Assembly: GCF_020740795.1 (NCBI RefSeq)
Contig: NC_067299.1
Location: 7,610,001 to 7,674,000, forward strand
DNA: 64,000 nt
Direction of reading: 5' to 3'
From: Apus apus
Lineage: Eukaryota; Chordata; Aves; Apodiformes; Apodidae
This document shows positions 1-12,636 of this stretch, one piece after another (position 1 is the first letter of the stretch; every line of letters begins with the position of its first letter). The notes under the pieces are model-generated. The model was not told the origin of the DNA. It saw only the letters and a list, made by a program, of their open reading frames with translations, and did no database searches. Made by a program: the position numbers and the translations under genes.

Positions 1-3000
1 CCAAAACATCAGCTCAAAACTTCCTTGAACTTTTTGGATTCTGATTCATACTCTCTGGTTGTAGATCAGTTGAAGACATAGGTTGTGTTTATACATACAC
101 AGGGGAAGTAAAGCAATTTTGTCAACTCATAACAGAAGAAAGGTAAAGCACATTTTCTCACGTGAGTTTCACTTCAGAGTGCTGTCTGGGGACGGGCACT
201 GGGTTTTGCTTGTATAACTCTCAGACAGGAACCAAACAAAAGGCCATATGTTTTGCTGAGTTCCATTGTCTCTTCCTCCCTTTGTAAGGAAATGAAAGCC
301 TGTTTCTCTACTAGTTCCATGACATCAATCTGAATCCTAGTAACATGTCTCTGAGAATTTGCTCAGAGGGAATAACAGACAAGGGTACACCCTCCATTGC
401 TATGTTACTGTTCCATGAGTTCCAGACAAAAGCATTTATTGTGGTTTGGCAGCAACCACCTATTCCTCAAACCCTGGGACTGCATTGTTCTTAACTTGTC
501 AAAAGTTGATTTAGTACTTACAGGCACAGATCATAGGGTTCATCTTTTTAGGAAGGATCTTCAGGCTTTGTAGACTGCTGGGGTCATCTCTCACAGCCAC
601 TAAGACTACTTGGAGGAGTCACCCCAAAACTGACTGTGAAGACCAGGCCCTCAAAGAAGCAAAGATCTGCCCTGCCACGAATATTCCAGGATTTTTATTC
701 TGACCTAGCTTAAATGAAAATACTCCAGAAACTCAGCAACTGCCAGCCCCATAATAATAACTGAATCATTAAATAAAGATATGTCTTAAGGAAAAATATT
801 GTTAAGGCCCCAAAATGGTTTTGCTCTGTTTGGAATTTTAATAATGGTAGGCAGGTTTAACTGGAGCTCCTAATGATACAAAGATCTTGCAATCCTATCT
901 GTAGCTAAGATAACAAGCCTGGGACCTAAACAAAACTATTAAGAGGCCATTCTTCTGCTCAGAATGGTGTATCTTTACTTTTAAAGCAGATCATTAAAAG
1001 TAATATCTAAGGAAAACTCCATCTGTTTTCCATTGAGCATACACTTGGCTTTTTTGGCTTTTTTTTTTTCCCCCTAAGATTGCATGAAGCTTTGCAGCAC
1101 ACAGTGCTGACACCTTCACAATGCAACAGGACAAGCCAACCTTTGATGCAGTTCCTTTGTTCAGGGAAGTTAAATATTGGGTATATCTGGATCTATTAAT
1201 GTAAAGCTGAACTTTTGGACCTTTCATTTCTTTCATATCCAGGAACTGCAAAGATGTACAAACATGGCAGTGATGTAATAAATTTCAGGTCACACTGACC
1301 TGCCCAGGTCTGAGTTTGCAGACCATAAAGGTTATTTTACAAAGCATTAGCAATAAAAGCTAAAACTTATCACTCTGTTCTCTATACTCAGCTAAATGGG
1401 AATTTCTGTGTCCTGTTAAGACACAGGGTCTATGACACAAATTTGGGCAGTTGTGATCCCTACAGACACTCCTACAGTTCTCTAGAACATGAGCCCAGAG
1501 AAGATATACATGCAATTTCCATTACTAAGTAATTAATTTGCCAGTTCCAGAAAAACCTTGTAGTATCAGGTCAACAAACATTTTATGGTAAGTGCTGTTG
1601 AAGCCCAGTTTCCAACAAACTTGTGTCTGAAGGATTTACTCAAGTGTAGATTTTCAATTGTCTTAGAAGGGTTTTCCTTCCTTATTTTCTACACAGACAT
1701 GGCTACTGATAGTAATTAATTTTTTTAGGAATTTCATAACTATGAGACTTCTCTCATTCTCACAGATGTGGCTGAAAATGGTCAATGGCTTAAGAAGGGA
1801 CAGGTGAGATAAACTGACACACGGGGAGACATATCTTCTTATAGTCAGCATAACAGTCAAAATTAAGTATGAAGGTGGAATAACATGGCAAAGAGATCAC
1901 TAACAGCACTTGTGTGGTGAGCAGGAATGTGTGTGTACTTCTGTTCTGGTCATATGAGCACATGCTATGTGGCTCTTTGCTGCAGCATTTGCTGAAGTTC
2001 ATTTAAAAAAAATAAAGAAAGAAAGTTGGGACATTCATTGCCAACCATCTGCAGTTCCTGTCAGACTCTTGAGACTGTGTCTGATTTCCTTGTCTTTTAC
2101 ACCCAGACACCACTGGCCAATATCCACCATCCTGCCAATTAACAAAGACTTGGAAGACTTTGGCACAAGATCCAGGCTGTCTAGCTTCCTTCTATCAGTC
2201 CTGAAAGGGGCCAGAAAACAGGTAAGATCCCTTCAATCTTAACCTGCCAGGCATGGGGGAGATTCCTGGGCAGTAGCTGCCTGCCACACACCCCCCTGCA
2301 GACCCTGGGGCAGGGTGAGGTTCAGAGGAGGAAAGGGACCAATGTGGAAGATGATGCGTTTAGCCAGATTCCATCCTGGTTATCTTTGGCTGCTGCTATG
2401 TTTTCTTGGGGACCAGGAGGAGCATTGTTCAGAAATCACTCACTTCTCAAGAATCCGAAGCAGCCTCTGCACCCAGTGTCCAAGCTGAGCACCAACATCT
2501 GGGCCACTTCCCAACACAGACACTGCTTCCAGCTGACAAGCTCTCCCAAAGGAAAAGCTCCACAGCAAGAACAACCACAGTCCCAACATCTGGGTTTAAA
2601 ATTTCCATTGCCATCTTTCTTGGAACCTTTCAGGGATCCAACTCAGACTCAAGGGCTTAATCTGCCGTTACCAAATATCATGATGAAATCTGATTACTTT
2701 GCAACAGAAGATGAATGAGCCCTGATCTCCAGCTCTTGTTCTGTTTCCAGATGATAGCTCCTCTTTAACCATAAACAGATGCCACCTTTTACATTGGCAC
2801 AAGTGAAGATGAACACATTGAATTTTGTCTCATTTACTACTTGCCTTCTTGTCTCATCTACGTCTTCTGCCTCTTGAATTATTGCCCTCCCTCTTCATGC
2901 TTTTAATTTTTTTAATGAATTGCTCATTTACATTAAAAAAGCTAAACTAACCTTGCAGAAGATAAAAGACAGTGAGAGAATTTAAGAGTTGTCTTACTTA

Positions 3001-6000
3001 ACAGGCCTGTTCTCAAGATGTATGCAGAAAATTGGATAGGTGTAATTTTTCTTTACCCTTTGTGACTTAAAATATATCAAGTAGGTTTGAAAGAAACAAC
3101 CATTATTTTTTGAAGCTTTTTTCTTAAATCCTGTTGATGTTTTGTAATAGCCATTTAGCAATTTCTTAGTCTAGAGGAAGCAAAAGTTACATTTCCAATG
3201 TAAAAAATAAGCAGAGAGTTTGAACAGTTAGTAGGGTTATTCACTGTAGAGAAGATGAAAAGGTCAGAGGTGTAAGGCAAGTAAAAAGAATAAAATCAAG
3301 ATGAGCTTCTATTGTCACTGAGAAGGACATGCAAGAGAAGTCAGCTTTGCTGAAGGTACAGAACCCTGACCAGGCAACTTGAAGAAGCTTAGAGCTTCCC
3401 AGGTCAGGCCCCAGGAAACTCCTGTGGAACTACATGAAGTCTTGACTGGGTGTTATCAACATTTGAAAGATCAGCATGGAAGGAACAGGGAAAGATTCCA
3501 GGCCTCTTGCTTGGTACAAGCAACCTAAAATAGCTGTGATTTCCTCACTTTTTTCATGGTGTCCTTCATGTTCATTACTCCCTTAGGCCGTGCAACAAAT
3601 CAGTGAACTGAGACTGCTTTTTCTTTGTTTAGTGGGACATATTATGAGAATGCATAACAGATTTTCTTTAAAGAGCTAAAATATGAGGGGAAAAAGAGAA
3701 GGGCTGGCTGTGAAGCCTGACTCCTGCCTCCTTTGCTGGACTTGGCACAGCAGAGCATGTGCACTGTTGAGTTGGGTGATGTAGAAAAGAACTAAGCAAC
3801 CTACACAACATTTCTGGTACAAGAACAAACATGCATAATGGAAATTAGAAGATTTCCTCCTATCAAAAGAAGAAAATTCTGGAGCAAACATGCAAATAAT
3901 GTAGGAAACTGGGAGGATAGGAGAGATGACAAGGAGAAAAGAGCATATTTTTGAATAGCACAATCTGTTTATGAAAAAGATTGGGAACTTGGCTCACTGC
4001 AGAAGCAGAAGACTCAGCAACCCAAAATGTCATTTTCAATTCTAGGTTTCCTTCCTTCCTTTCCAAACCAGAACTGGTGAAGTCTGATTCTACAGGAAAA
4101 ACAATCTGTTCCTTCTCTGCACTTGCCTGTGCAAACATGTAAGTTAAAATGCATGTCACCTCTTTCCCATGCTCCAGCAAGGACAATTAAAAAAGAATGG
4201 AATCACTTGTGTGGCCTATAACAAGTACTAATTAATGATGTTTTAATTTGTATTCAATGTGGCTAAAAAAAATCCCCTATTTCATACATCTTTACAGATA
4301 AAGCATATCTTATATGACTGATCACAAATAGAGAGAAAAGAATCAAGCAGGTAATATATAAGGACAAAATATTAGAAAATTTGGTTCTTACCTTTGTAAG
4401 AAAATTAAACTGATGCTCATGTTTGTTTGCATGAGTTGGCCCAAAATAACTCTGGAACTGCTTCATAATCCCCACTGAAATTTGACATACTCAAGATATT
4501 TAATTCCTGCAAGTTTGTGAAACTAGATGGCCAAGTAAAGAAGAGAGATTATTCATCCCTCATTGAAGAAACAGACTCAAATGAACTCAATCCTCATTAA
4601 ACATCAGAGAATCCATGCTGAAGAACAATCCAAGATTTAAATCCATAGGAAAATAAGATTTCACTGTTTGCAGAACTACTTGTATTGAATGAGATCACAG
4701 AGACATAACATTAATATGACAGAATCTAATCACCACTCAGCAAACATTTTGGAAACAAGTCAGCAACCACATCTGCTTCAACAGAACCAGAGCCTCATGT
4801 GACAGGAAGCTCATTAGAGACCCTGTCTCTTGTTATTTTGTTTTTGCTTATAACTTCCCAGCATGAATATTCAATATTGCAAAATAAACCAGTTTCCTTC
4901 GCAGACTGTCCAGAATGGAGAAAGAAATTGGGCCAGACATTCCAGATCCTGAAGAAATTGGTGCCTGTGGAGCTATGGATTTCTACCAGTAAAACATCTG
5001 GCACAGAATAACATTAAACATGAATAACTTGCTTCTCTTTCCTCTTACCAACAGTGTGAGGCCAGAATAACTCCACTGAAGTTTGCCTGATGTATCAAGC
5101 CTGAAAACAAGACAAAAGAGAAGCAAATCAGCCCTTTAAACATAGCAAGATATCTTAAAGAAATAGAACTCAAAATATCTTGTTTCCTCAACAGCATAAA
5201 ATGTTACATTGTGAGGCTTTTTTCATGGTTACTAGATGTGAAACTGTTGTTTTGCAATATTTTGAAAGCACCGTAGGAATTCCCATTTGATTCCCTTTCA
5301 TAGCTTTGCTCATAGCTGCAGGAGCCAGAGTCTCTGCACAGGTAAATCTGGGTGATTCACACCACCACTCATCTGAAAACCTGCCCAGGAGAGGAGCCAA
5401 GTGTCCTAAGTCCCAGGAAGGGTAACAGGAGCTCAGTGTGCTCGTCCTTTCTTAGCTGAAATGCTTCCTAATGTGAAATGAGTTAATCTCAAACACCTCT
5501 AAATCAGGTGGTCCATATGGATCAGCCCTTGATTGGCCTCTGCTGTCTCAGTTATGGATGAGAGCAACATGTGAGCCTGCCCTTCCTCACTGTGCCCAGC
5601 AGGAGCATGTGTTTTGGAACTCTGGGGCTGTGGATCTCTGAGGTACGGGCACTTCCATCCATTGCATGGCACCAATCACAGAACATGACAACAGCTCCCA
5701 TTTCCCCTTCTCACTCTTCAACTCTGCAGGAGTTTTCCTGGCATATAAAGCAAGACTGGCAGTGGGATCTGCCAGTGATGAGCAGTGGGACACCATTCAC
5801 TTTCCCCTGGCAGGAAGGTCTTGCATGGATGCATCCATGTTGAGTCCCTATAGGAGGCAGAGAGGTTTCCCACAGCCAAAAACTGCCCAATAGGGTTTTA
5901 CTCTGCAGACACATCAGACAACATCTTCCATGAGCCTCTGGATGACCAGTCTTTCTTCTTTATCCATCACCTTGAGGACAGATAAAAGAACTTTCAGGGA

Positions 6001-9000
6001 GCTCTTAAGTCAGTGTTACCACAGATGCCAAAGTGATTTTTAATACTCTTTCTGCTCAACTAATTGCCAAGCCCCAACAAAGGGACTTTAATGGGTTGCA
6101 CCAGGCAATAAACCATTGGCTCTAGAAACAGGGAAGCAAGAGAGGGAATGTAAAGCTGGAACAAAGCACAGACCTAGAGCAGGTCCAAATACTTGCAGAA
6201 ACTGATTTACGCAAAGATTTCATACCAGATGTTCTATTCAGACAACTTTAACAGAGCTCCACAGAACATTAAAAGCTTCTCATGTTTTCACTATTCAAAC
6301 TCCATCTGGGCACTTCTGCCACAGGGCACAAACAAAACACTGCTTAATATTAATCAAAGAAGTGAGTTCTGCTCTGCAAGTTCAATATAAAATAAGTAAG
6401 AGCAAACACATGCTAAATTGTCCCTGGAAACACTGAATACAGCAGAGGATTACAGCATTTCTAAATTATGCCAGCCTGAAATCTGATTTTAGGGAGGATA
6501 TATTAGTGATATTTTACTACAAACATTGTGCCAAACTGGAGCACTCTGCATCTTTGATTAACAAATATCCTGTTCACATTTTACCAAACATTCCTGCTTC
6601 CTTGTTTATCTAGAGTTTCAATAGATTGTTGCACAACTATTAGTCCATAGAAAAGTTCCATGCTTTTCCTTGGACACCTAAATTGACATCACTTCTTTGT
6701 AGATAATATTAATTTTTGCCTGTGCCCATTTTTAACCTTGTGCATTCCTTATTTTCCTATTAGTACCTTCTCTCTAGCTCACCAAAAGCCCCTAGTCATA
6801 TGTAACAAGAATTACTACCTCTTACACAGTTCCATGCAGAATCTTTTTCCAAATCCAGGACCAGCTACATTTGTCAGGCAATATGAGGCTGTTGAGTCTG
6901 GGCAGTGGCAGCTGAAGTCACTTCTCCCTTATTTTCTCAGCTGCCAGTGCAACTTCCTAGCCTCTCTTTGCTGACTCCACTGTGCAAAGGGGAAGGATCA
7001 CAGGATTAAAGACCTGGCCCAACTTTCTCTCTCTGCCATAGCTTCTTCCCTTCACGGATTTAATTTGCATACTTGTCTTGACCATCCCCATCTATTGCCT
7101 CCTCTGCTTCCCCCTGCTTGTCTTTTGCTCCCTCAATCATCAAAATAGCTGCAACTCAGAATACAGCTCTCCTTTAAAGTACATGATTGTCCAGGTTGTC
7201 TCACGTATTCCTGAAACGTTGACAACTTTGCCGGACTTCTCTTAGAAGTTCCTTCTATAACTGACCGTAGCCTCTTTTTATTTAGCTCACCATGCACCTC
7301 CAGAGGTGTAGCTTGAAGCTGAGCAGTGCAGAGCTGCTTTTTTACCAATGACATCGAGGTGTTGTGTATTTACTCCGACTAGACACTGGATGGTGCTCTT
7401 TGCACTTTCATGCCAGCAAAAGCACTTCCAAAGCGAGCAAACTCCCCGTTCTCAAGAGAGCCCTAAATTTCCCCAGGGTCAGATACAGTTACATGTCTAA
7501 GCCTCTGAATCCTATGGGAAGAGCATGTTTTGACTACACAGAATGTAGCTGAAGCTGCAGTGGGAGAGGCTCAGTTAGGTAAGGACAAATGCCAACTGAT
7601 ATGTGACTGCCTATTACACACAAACCCACCAAGTAGTGGCTTTCACGTTCTGCCTCAAATATTTTATTTGCTAATTAGTTCCTTATCAATTTTCCCCATA
7701 GCAACAAGAGAGATGGAAGTGGCATAAAGTGGGCTGAATGACATGATGCCTGCATGTCAGTGTAACTCGGATTGTGCACGGAGGAAATGATCTGAAGGAG
7801 GTTAACAACGTAACGTGAAACCTCCAGTGGTCTCAGAGGAGAAGGGAGCTCCTTGGTGCTGCATGAAAGGTGAGACAGTAAGGAAAGCATCTCTCAGCAG
7901 CCAACATTTTTGATAGAATCAAACTGATCCTATAGAAAATTAGTTTATTTGATCTTTTACCCGGTAAGAAAAACTCATTTCACTACAGATGTTTGTCTTC
8001 AGCTATTTTTCAAAAATGGTCAGAAGCATTTAGGTCTTTTTAAAGATGTAATGAATAAGCAGAGGAAAGAAATACACTTTATGGCAAAAAAGCTACAGGG
8101 AGACAGGAGATACATGTTCAGTTTTTTCCCCACTATTCTGACTTTTGTGTTTCCCCAGGCAAATCAGGCTATCTCTTTGGGTCTTAGCTTCCCAGCCTGT
8201 AAATCTGAGGTAATCCCTTTTCTTCTGGCTCTACTAAAAGGTTCTTTCCACAGTGAAAGGTGCCATGGAGGTACAAATATATTTTTTGTGTCAACATCTA
8301 AGGGACATAGCTATGGAAAAGGCAAAAAATACAAAAAGTAAAATAAAAAGACAAAGAGAGAGACAACTGTAACACCTTGGAGAAATCAGGGAATAAAAGC
8401 ATTCATAAGTAAGGGGTGAAATTTATGAGAAAGAATTGGACTAGCTGGGTCTACCCACTGACCTAAGATAGGCTGAACCTTGTATTAACAAGTATTCAGC
8501 TTGGTCCAGACCTGGACATAGAGGCATAGGAAAGAGCCCCAAAACAGGCTCAGGAATCACTAAGGAGTCCCACCTGTAGGAAGACCTTGATAGACACTTT
8601 TGGAGTTTCCAGCAAACCTACCTGGATTAAATTGTTCAGAAGGATGGGCTTGTTCAGCTGCAGGATTTACAAAGATTTGGTCATCCTCTGAAATCCTTTG
8701 GCATTTCTTCAGCTGCCTGATCCATTGTTTACAACAAAACTCTGCCCAGTCTTCTTGGGAATCATGTTCTTCTAAATATCTCCAACTATAATTCTGAAAG
8801 GAACATACTGAGGGTTAACAGGAGTTTGATTATTAAAATGAGCACTGCTGTTGAAATCCTAACACAGAAATCTTTTGGCTACAACATTTAATAGGACATA
8901 CACAGGACAATTAATTTTACAGTACTTGCAACACTCCCTCCTTCTCTTGGCAAGTGGGCATTGCAAGTATTAGAAGTTATGGGATATCTGATCTGCTTAT

Positions 9001-9531
9001 GCCTCAGAGGAAGAAAATGGAATAAATGGCCCAATCCTGCAGGTCCAACCTGATTTGCCTCATTGATGTTAGTGAACTGATCTTCTCAAGATGAGGAAGT
9101 TGAATGCATGAGATGTTACTGCTAACATGGTCTGTTGTTACTATATGCAATACCTGCATGCAAAACAGCCTCAAAAAAGAGAACCCCCTGTTGTTATTTT
9201 AGGTTTTTTAAAGTATAGTCTCATGAACAGAGAGTTCTCTCCATGTTTCCATTACTCTTGTTGTCTCTACTGCCGGGTCATATTGGGCTTTGTTGGGTGA
9301 GGTCTTCAGGGTGTGGTGACTGACATGGGCCTTGCTGGTGCCTGCTCTCCTTCATTATAGGATCCTGCTAAACTAACAGAGCTGGCAAGAGGGCCTGTGT
9401 GTGTCCACACTTCAACTACTGCAACACTGCCTCTCTACTTAAATCACTGACGAAGGCAGGTTTGGGCTAAGGCTAAACACTCACAGGGCTGAGCACCATC
9501 CTGCACTCTACTCCCTCCACCTCACTACAGA
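1..9531. other. Upstream sequence without an identified gene
   Basis: I see no gene I can name on either strand in this 9.5 kb. It is AT-rich, CpG-poor sequence with short open frames of chance length. The most exon-like pieces are 2107-2221, 2344-2718 (both +) and 7133-7354 (-); they are listed as findings because none matches a family I know. In human, SCIMP lies upstream of RABEP1 on the opposite strand. I looked for its transmembrane and Tyr-containing tail exons on the minus strand and did not find them. Confidence 0.6.
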
Positions 9532-10430
9532 GAGAATCTTAGGGGTTGGAAGGGACCTGGAAAGATCATCCAGTCCAACCCTCCTGCCAGAGCAGGGGCA
9601 CCCAGAGCACATCACACAAGAACATGTCCAGGCAGGTTTTAAATGTCTCCAGTGAAGGAGACTCCACAGCCTCTCTGGGCAGCCTGTCCCAGGGCTCTGT
9701 CACCCTCACAGGAAAGAAGTTCTTCCTCATATTCACATGGAACCTCCTCTGCTCCAGTTTGTACCCACTGCCCCTTGCCCTGTCACTGGACATCACTGAA
9801 CAAAGCCTGGCTCCATCCTCCTGACACTCACCCTTAACATATTTGTAAACACTGACGAGGTCGCCCCTCAGTCTCCTCCAAGCTCAAGAGACCCAGCTCC
9901 CTCAGCCTTTCCTCATCAGGGAGATGTTCCACTCCCTTCATCATCTTTGTGGCTCTGCTCTGGACTCTTTTAAGCAGTTCCCTGTCCTTCTGGAACTGAG
10001 GGGCCCAGAACTGGACACAATTCCAGAATACAAGGGGGAGGAGAACCTCCCTTGACCTACTAACCACACCCTTTCTAATACACCTCAGGATGCCACTGGC
10101 CTCCATGGCTACAAGGGCACATTGCTGGCTCATGGCCAGCCCCTCCTTCCATGATCCATAGAGTCTCTTTTTCCACTTGAGTTTGCCCAGCAGTTCCTTG
10201 TTTAACCATGCAGGTCTCCTGGCTCCCTTACTTGATTTCCTACCCATTGGGATGCTCTGATCCTGAGCTTGGGAGAAGTGGTCCTTGAATGTTGAGCAAC
10301 TATCTTGAGCTCCTTTACTATCTAGTACCCTGTCCCATGGGATTTATCTTAATAATTGATTGAAGAGGCCAAAGTTGGCCCTGCAGAAGTCCAGGGTTCT
10401 GGTCCTGCTAGGTATTCTGTTCCTCCCAGA
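9532..10430 (-). mobile_element. CR1 LINE fragment, internally deleted, minus strand
   Basis: The + strand reads the reverse complement of a CR1 3' end, starting with a run like GGTTGGAAGGGACCTGGAAA. On the minus strand, 10247-9834 reads RPAWLNKELLGKLKWKK, which belongs to the linker ahead of the reverse transcriptase. It passes within a few residues to MSQQCALVA and then CVQFWAPQFQKDRELLKRVQ, the end of the CR1 protein. A further frame (9796-9566) has [15 protein letters not shown], also the CR1 C-terminus. The palm domain that should lie between, with the YxDD motif, is missing. The upstream limit near 10430 is approximate. The copy cannot be active. Confidence 0.9.
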
Positions 10431-12485
10431 CCTACAACAGTTCTAACACACAGGCAGAGCAGGCAACAGGGCACAAGCAGCTTTAACAACTATGGGAAAG
10501 TCTGTCAGAATATTTGCTTTGCATTCTTCTCTGTGTGTCTGCAGATACATGTAGATAACTTTGTTAATACATCTATATTATTTATATATCTATAGTGAGT
10601 CTGAATGGGCTATGGCCTATTTTTATATCTCCCAATGAAGGACTGTGTAAGTATGAAACAGGTTTTGTGCCCCCCTACAATGACCATTCCAAGGAAGCAT
10701 TACCCAAAAGACTATGCTCTTAATGTGTCCTTTGCTATGCATGAGTTTCTGCTTCCTTGGCTATTTTGCAGGAAGAAAAATTGTTTAGTTTCATGGTACA
10801 TCACGATATTCAATGAGCTTGCCCCTTGGGAACCCAGAGAGCTTTCAAATCTTAATATAGACATCTTACAAATGAGATCATTAATGTGCATATATTGGGA
10901 CTTAGGGCCAATACAAGTACTTTGATTTTTGTCTGCCAAATTTTCATTTTTTGGCTTCCTTTGCTTCCCATATACTCAAAGAATTGTACCACATGGAATC
11001 CTTTAAACAATAGATGGGATAACATAATTTTTCAATTGCTCTTGAAAAGGTTTTTAACCACATAAACTATTCCAGGGTTGGCTAAGAAGTTACCATTGCA
11101 AATAATGTAATTGTTCCAAACTGGATTCCTTGCATTCCAGAATAACTTTTGAAGCAAAGAGTATGACTGGTTGGGGATTTTTAACCAACCCCTTTATGGT
11201 AATACTTAGATGAATGTAAATATTCTCCAAAAGCATTGCACTAAAAATAAAGGACCAAAGCCTACAAACACCCATATCAGCAGAGCTAGTACTTAGTGCT
11301 AAATGATCCATCAATCTCAACAAAAGCAAAATAAATGTTCGAACATTAGGAAACTCTGAACACTTTTTTATTTTAAACTAATAAAAAAGTGAGAAAAACA
11401 GTAGACAAACTCTGGCAAACCTACAAATATATAAAGTGCAAGCAATAAATTCTGATTTTCCTCTTCTTTTTTTTTGCCAGGACAAGTCTGTTACTTGCCT
11501 TTTGAATGAACTTGCTGTCACGAGCAGCTGAGCTCCTCCTCAAAGATGTGTGCAGCTTCTGTTTCCCTGGACCTCACCTGGAGTTAAGAACACACAGCTT
11601 TTTCTGATCATATGTTTACTCTCCACGTTCAAACCAATCTTGTTGCATTCATCTAAAGACAATGTCATTTCATGGTTTGTTACCAAAATCCTCCCTGCAT
11701 AAAACCTACAGGTAGAGTCATCTGGAACAGATGAGCTGTTGCTCTTGAAATTAGTTCTACTTGCTCAGGCAGAAGGTGCTTAGTTCTGCAATTTTCTTCC
11801 TCTACAAGTGCAGTGGAGTCCTAGCCTTGGCAACCCACAAAGCTGCTTCCCAAATCCACCCTGTTACTCAGCTTTCTTGGATTCATTGAATTACACAGGG
11901 GTTGGTTTATGAGATGAACAACCCTGGGGAGCAGGGCCTGGAATTCACTGCCTGCTCCTACCACGTGGGGCACAACGGAATCAACCTTCTTTGTGGCCAT
12001 TAGGCCAGCAAAGCAGCAGAACTGTGAAACAGCTCCCTTCAGAGGGTCTTTCTGATCTTCATTTTCATTCTGTGCTACAAGCCAGCTTCTCATTTCCCAC
12101 ACATTGGCCTGTTGCCACTGAATTCACACCAGATGTAGACTCGGCCCTTTAGTTTATCTTTTTAAAGACTCTGATTTTGGTAGAATTGGCTCAGCTATTG
12201 TATAATACATTAGTATCTCATACCTTCATAACTAAAGGAATTAGCTCTGTATTATCCTCACTTCCTATAAGGAAAAAGCTCTTGTGGTCAGAGTCTGCTC
12301 ACAGCCCTGGCCCTCTGATCTCCCACATCAAGGGACTTGCTGGAGTGTGTAGTGACCTCCCCAAAGCTGTGTCTAGTTTGCTGCAAGTGGTGGCACAATG
12401 TATGTAATTGGGTCTTGTCCTGGCATGAAGTTGGGACACAGCCAGAGTAGCTCAACCAGACCTAGGATTTGGGACTAGTTTCACA
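10431..12485. other. Intergenic sequence, nothing recognised
   Basis: AT-rich sequence with short chance frames. The minus-strand frame at 12102-11821 (93 codons) was inspected and resembles nothing I know. No RNA gene or further repeat family was recognised. Confidence 0.5.
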
Positions 12486-12636
12486 GAAGAAGAGGAGAGA
12501 GGAGAGGAGAGGAGAGGAGAGGAGAGGAGAGGAGAGGAGAGGAGAGGAGAGGAGAGGAGAGGAGAGGAGAGGAGAGGAGAGGGAAAAGGGAAGGGAGGGA
12601 AGGGAAAAGGAAAAGGAAAAGGAAAGGAAAAGAAGT
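12486..12636 (+). repeat. Purine-only microsatellite, (GGAGA)n then GGGAAAA-type units
   Basis: About 18 near-perfect GGAGA/GAGGA pentamers run from about 12490 to 12581. They grade into degenerate GGGAAAAGG and GGAAAAGGAAAA units up to about 12636. Hardly any pyrimidine occurs on the + strand over roughly 150 bases. It is a simple repeat, and the open frames on both strands through it are artefacts. Confidence 0.97.
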
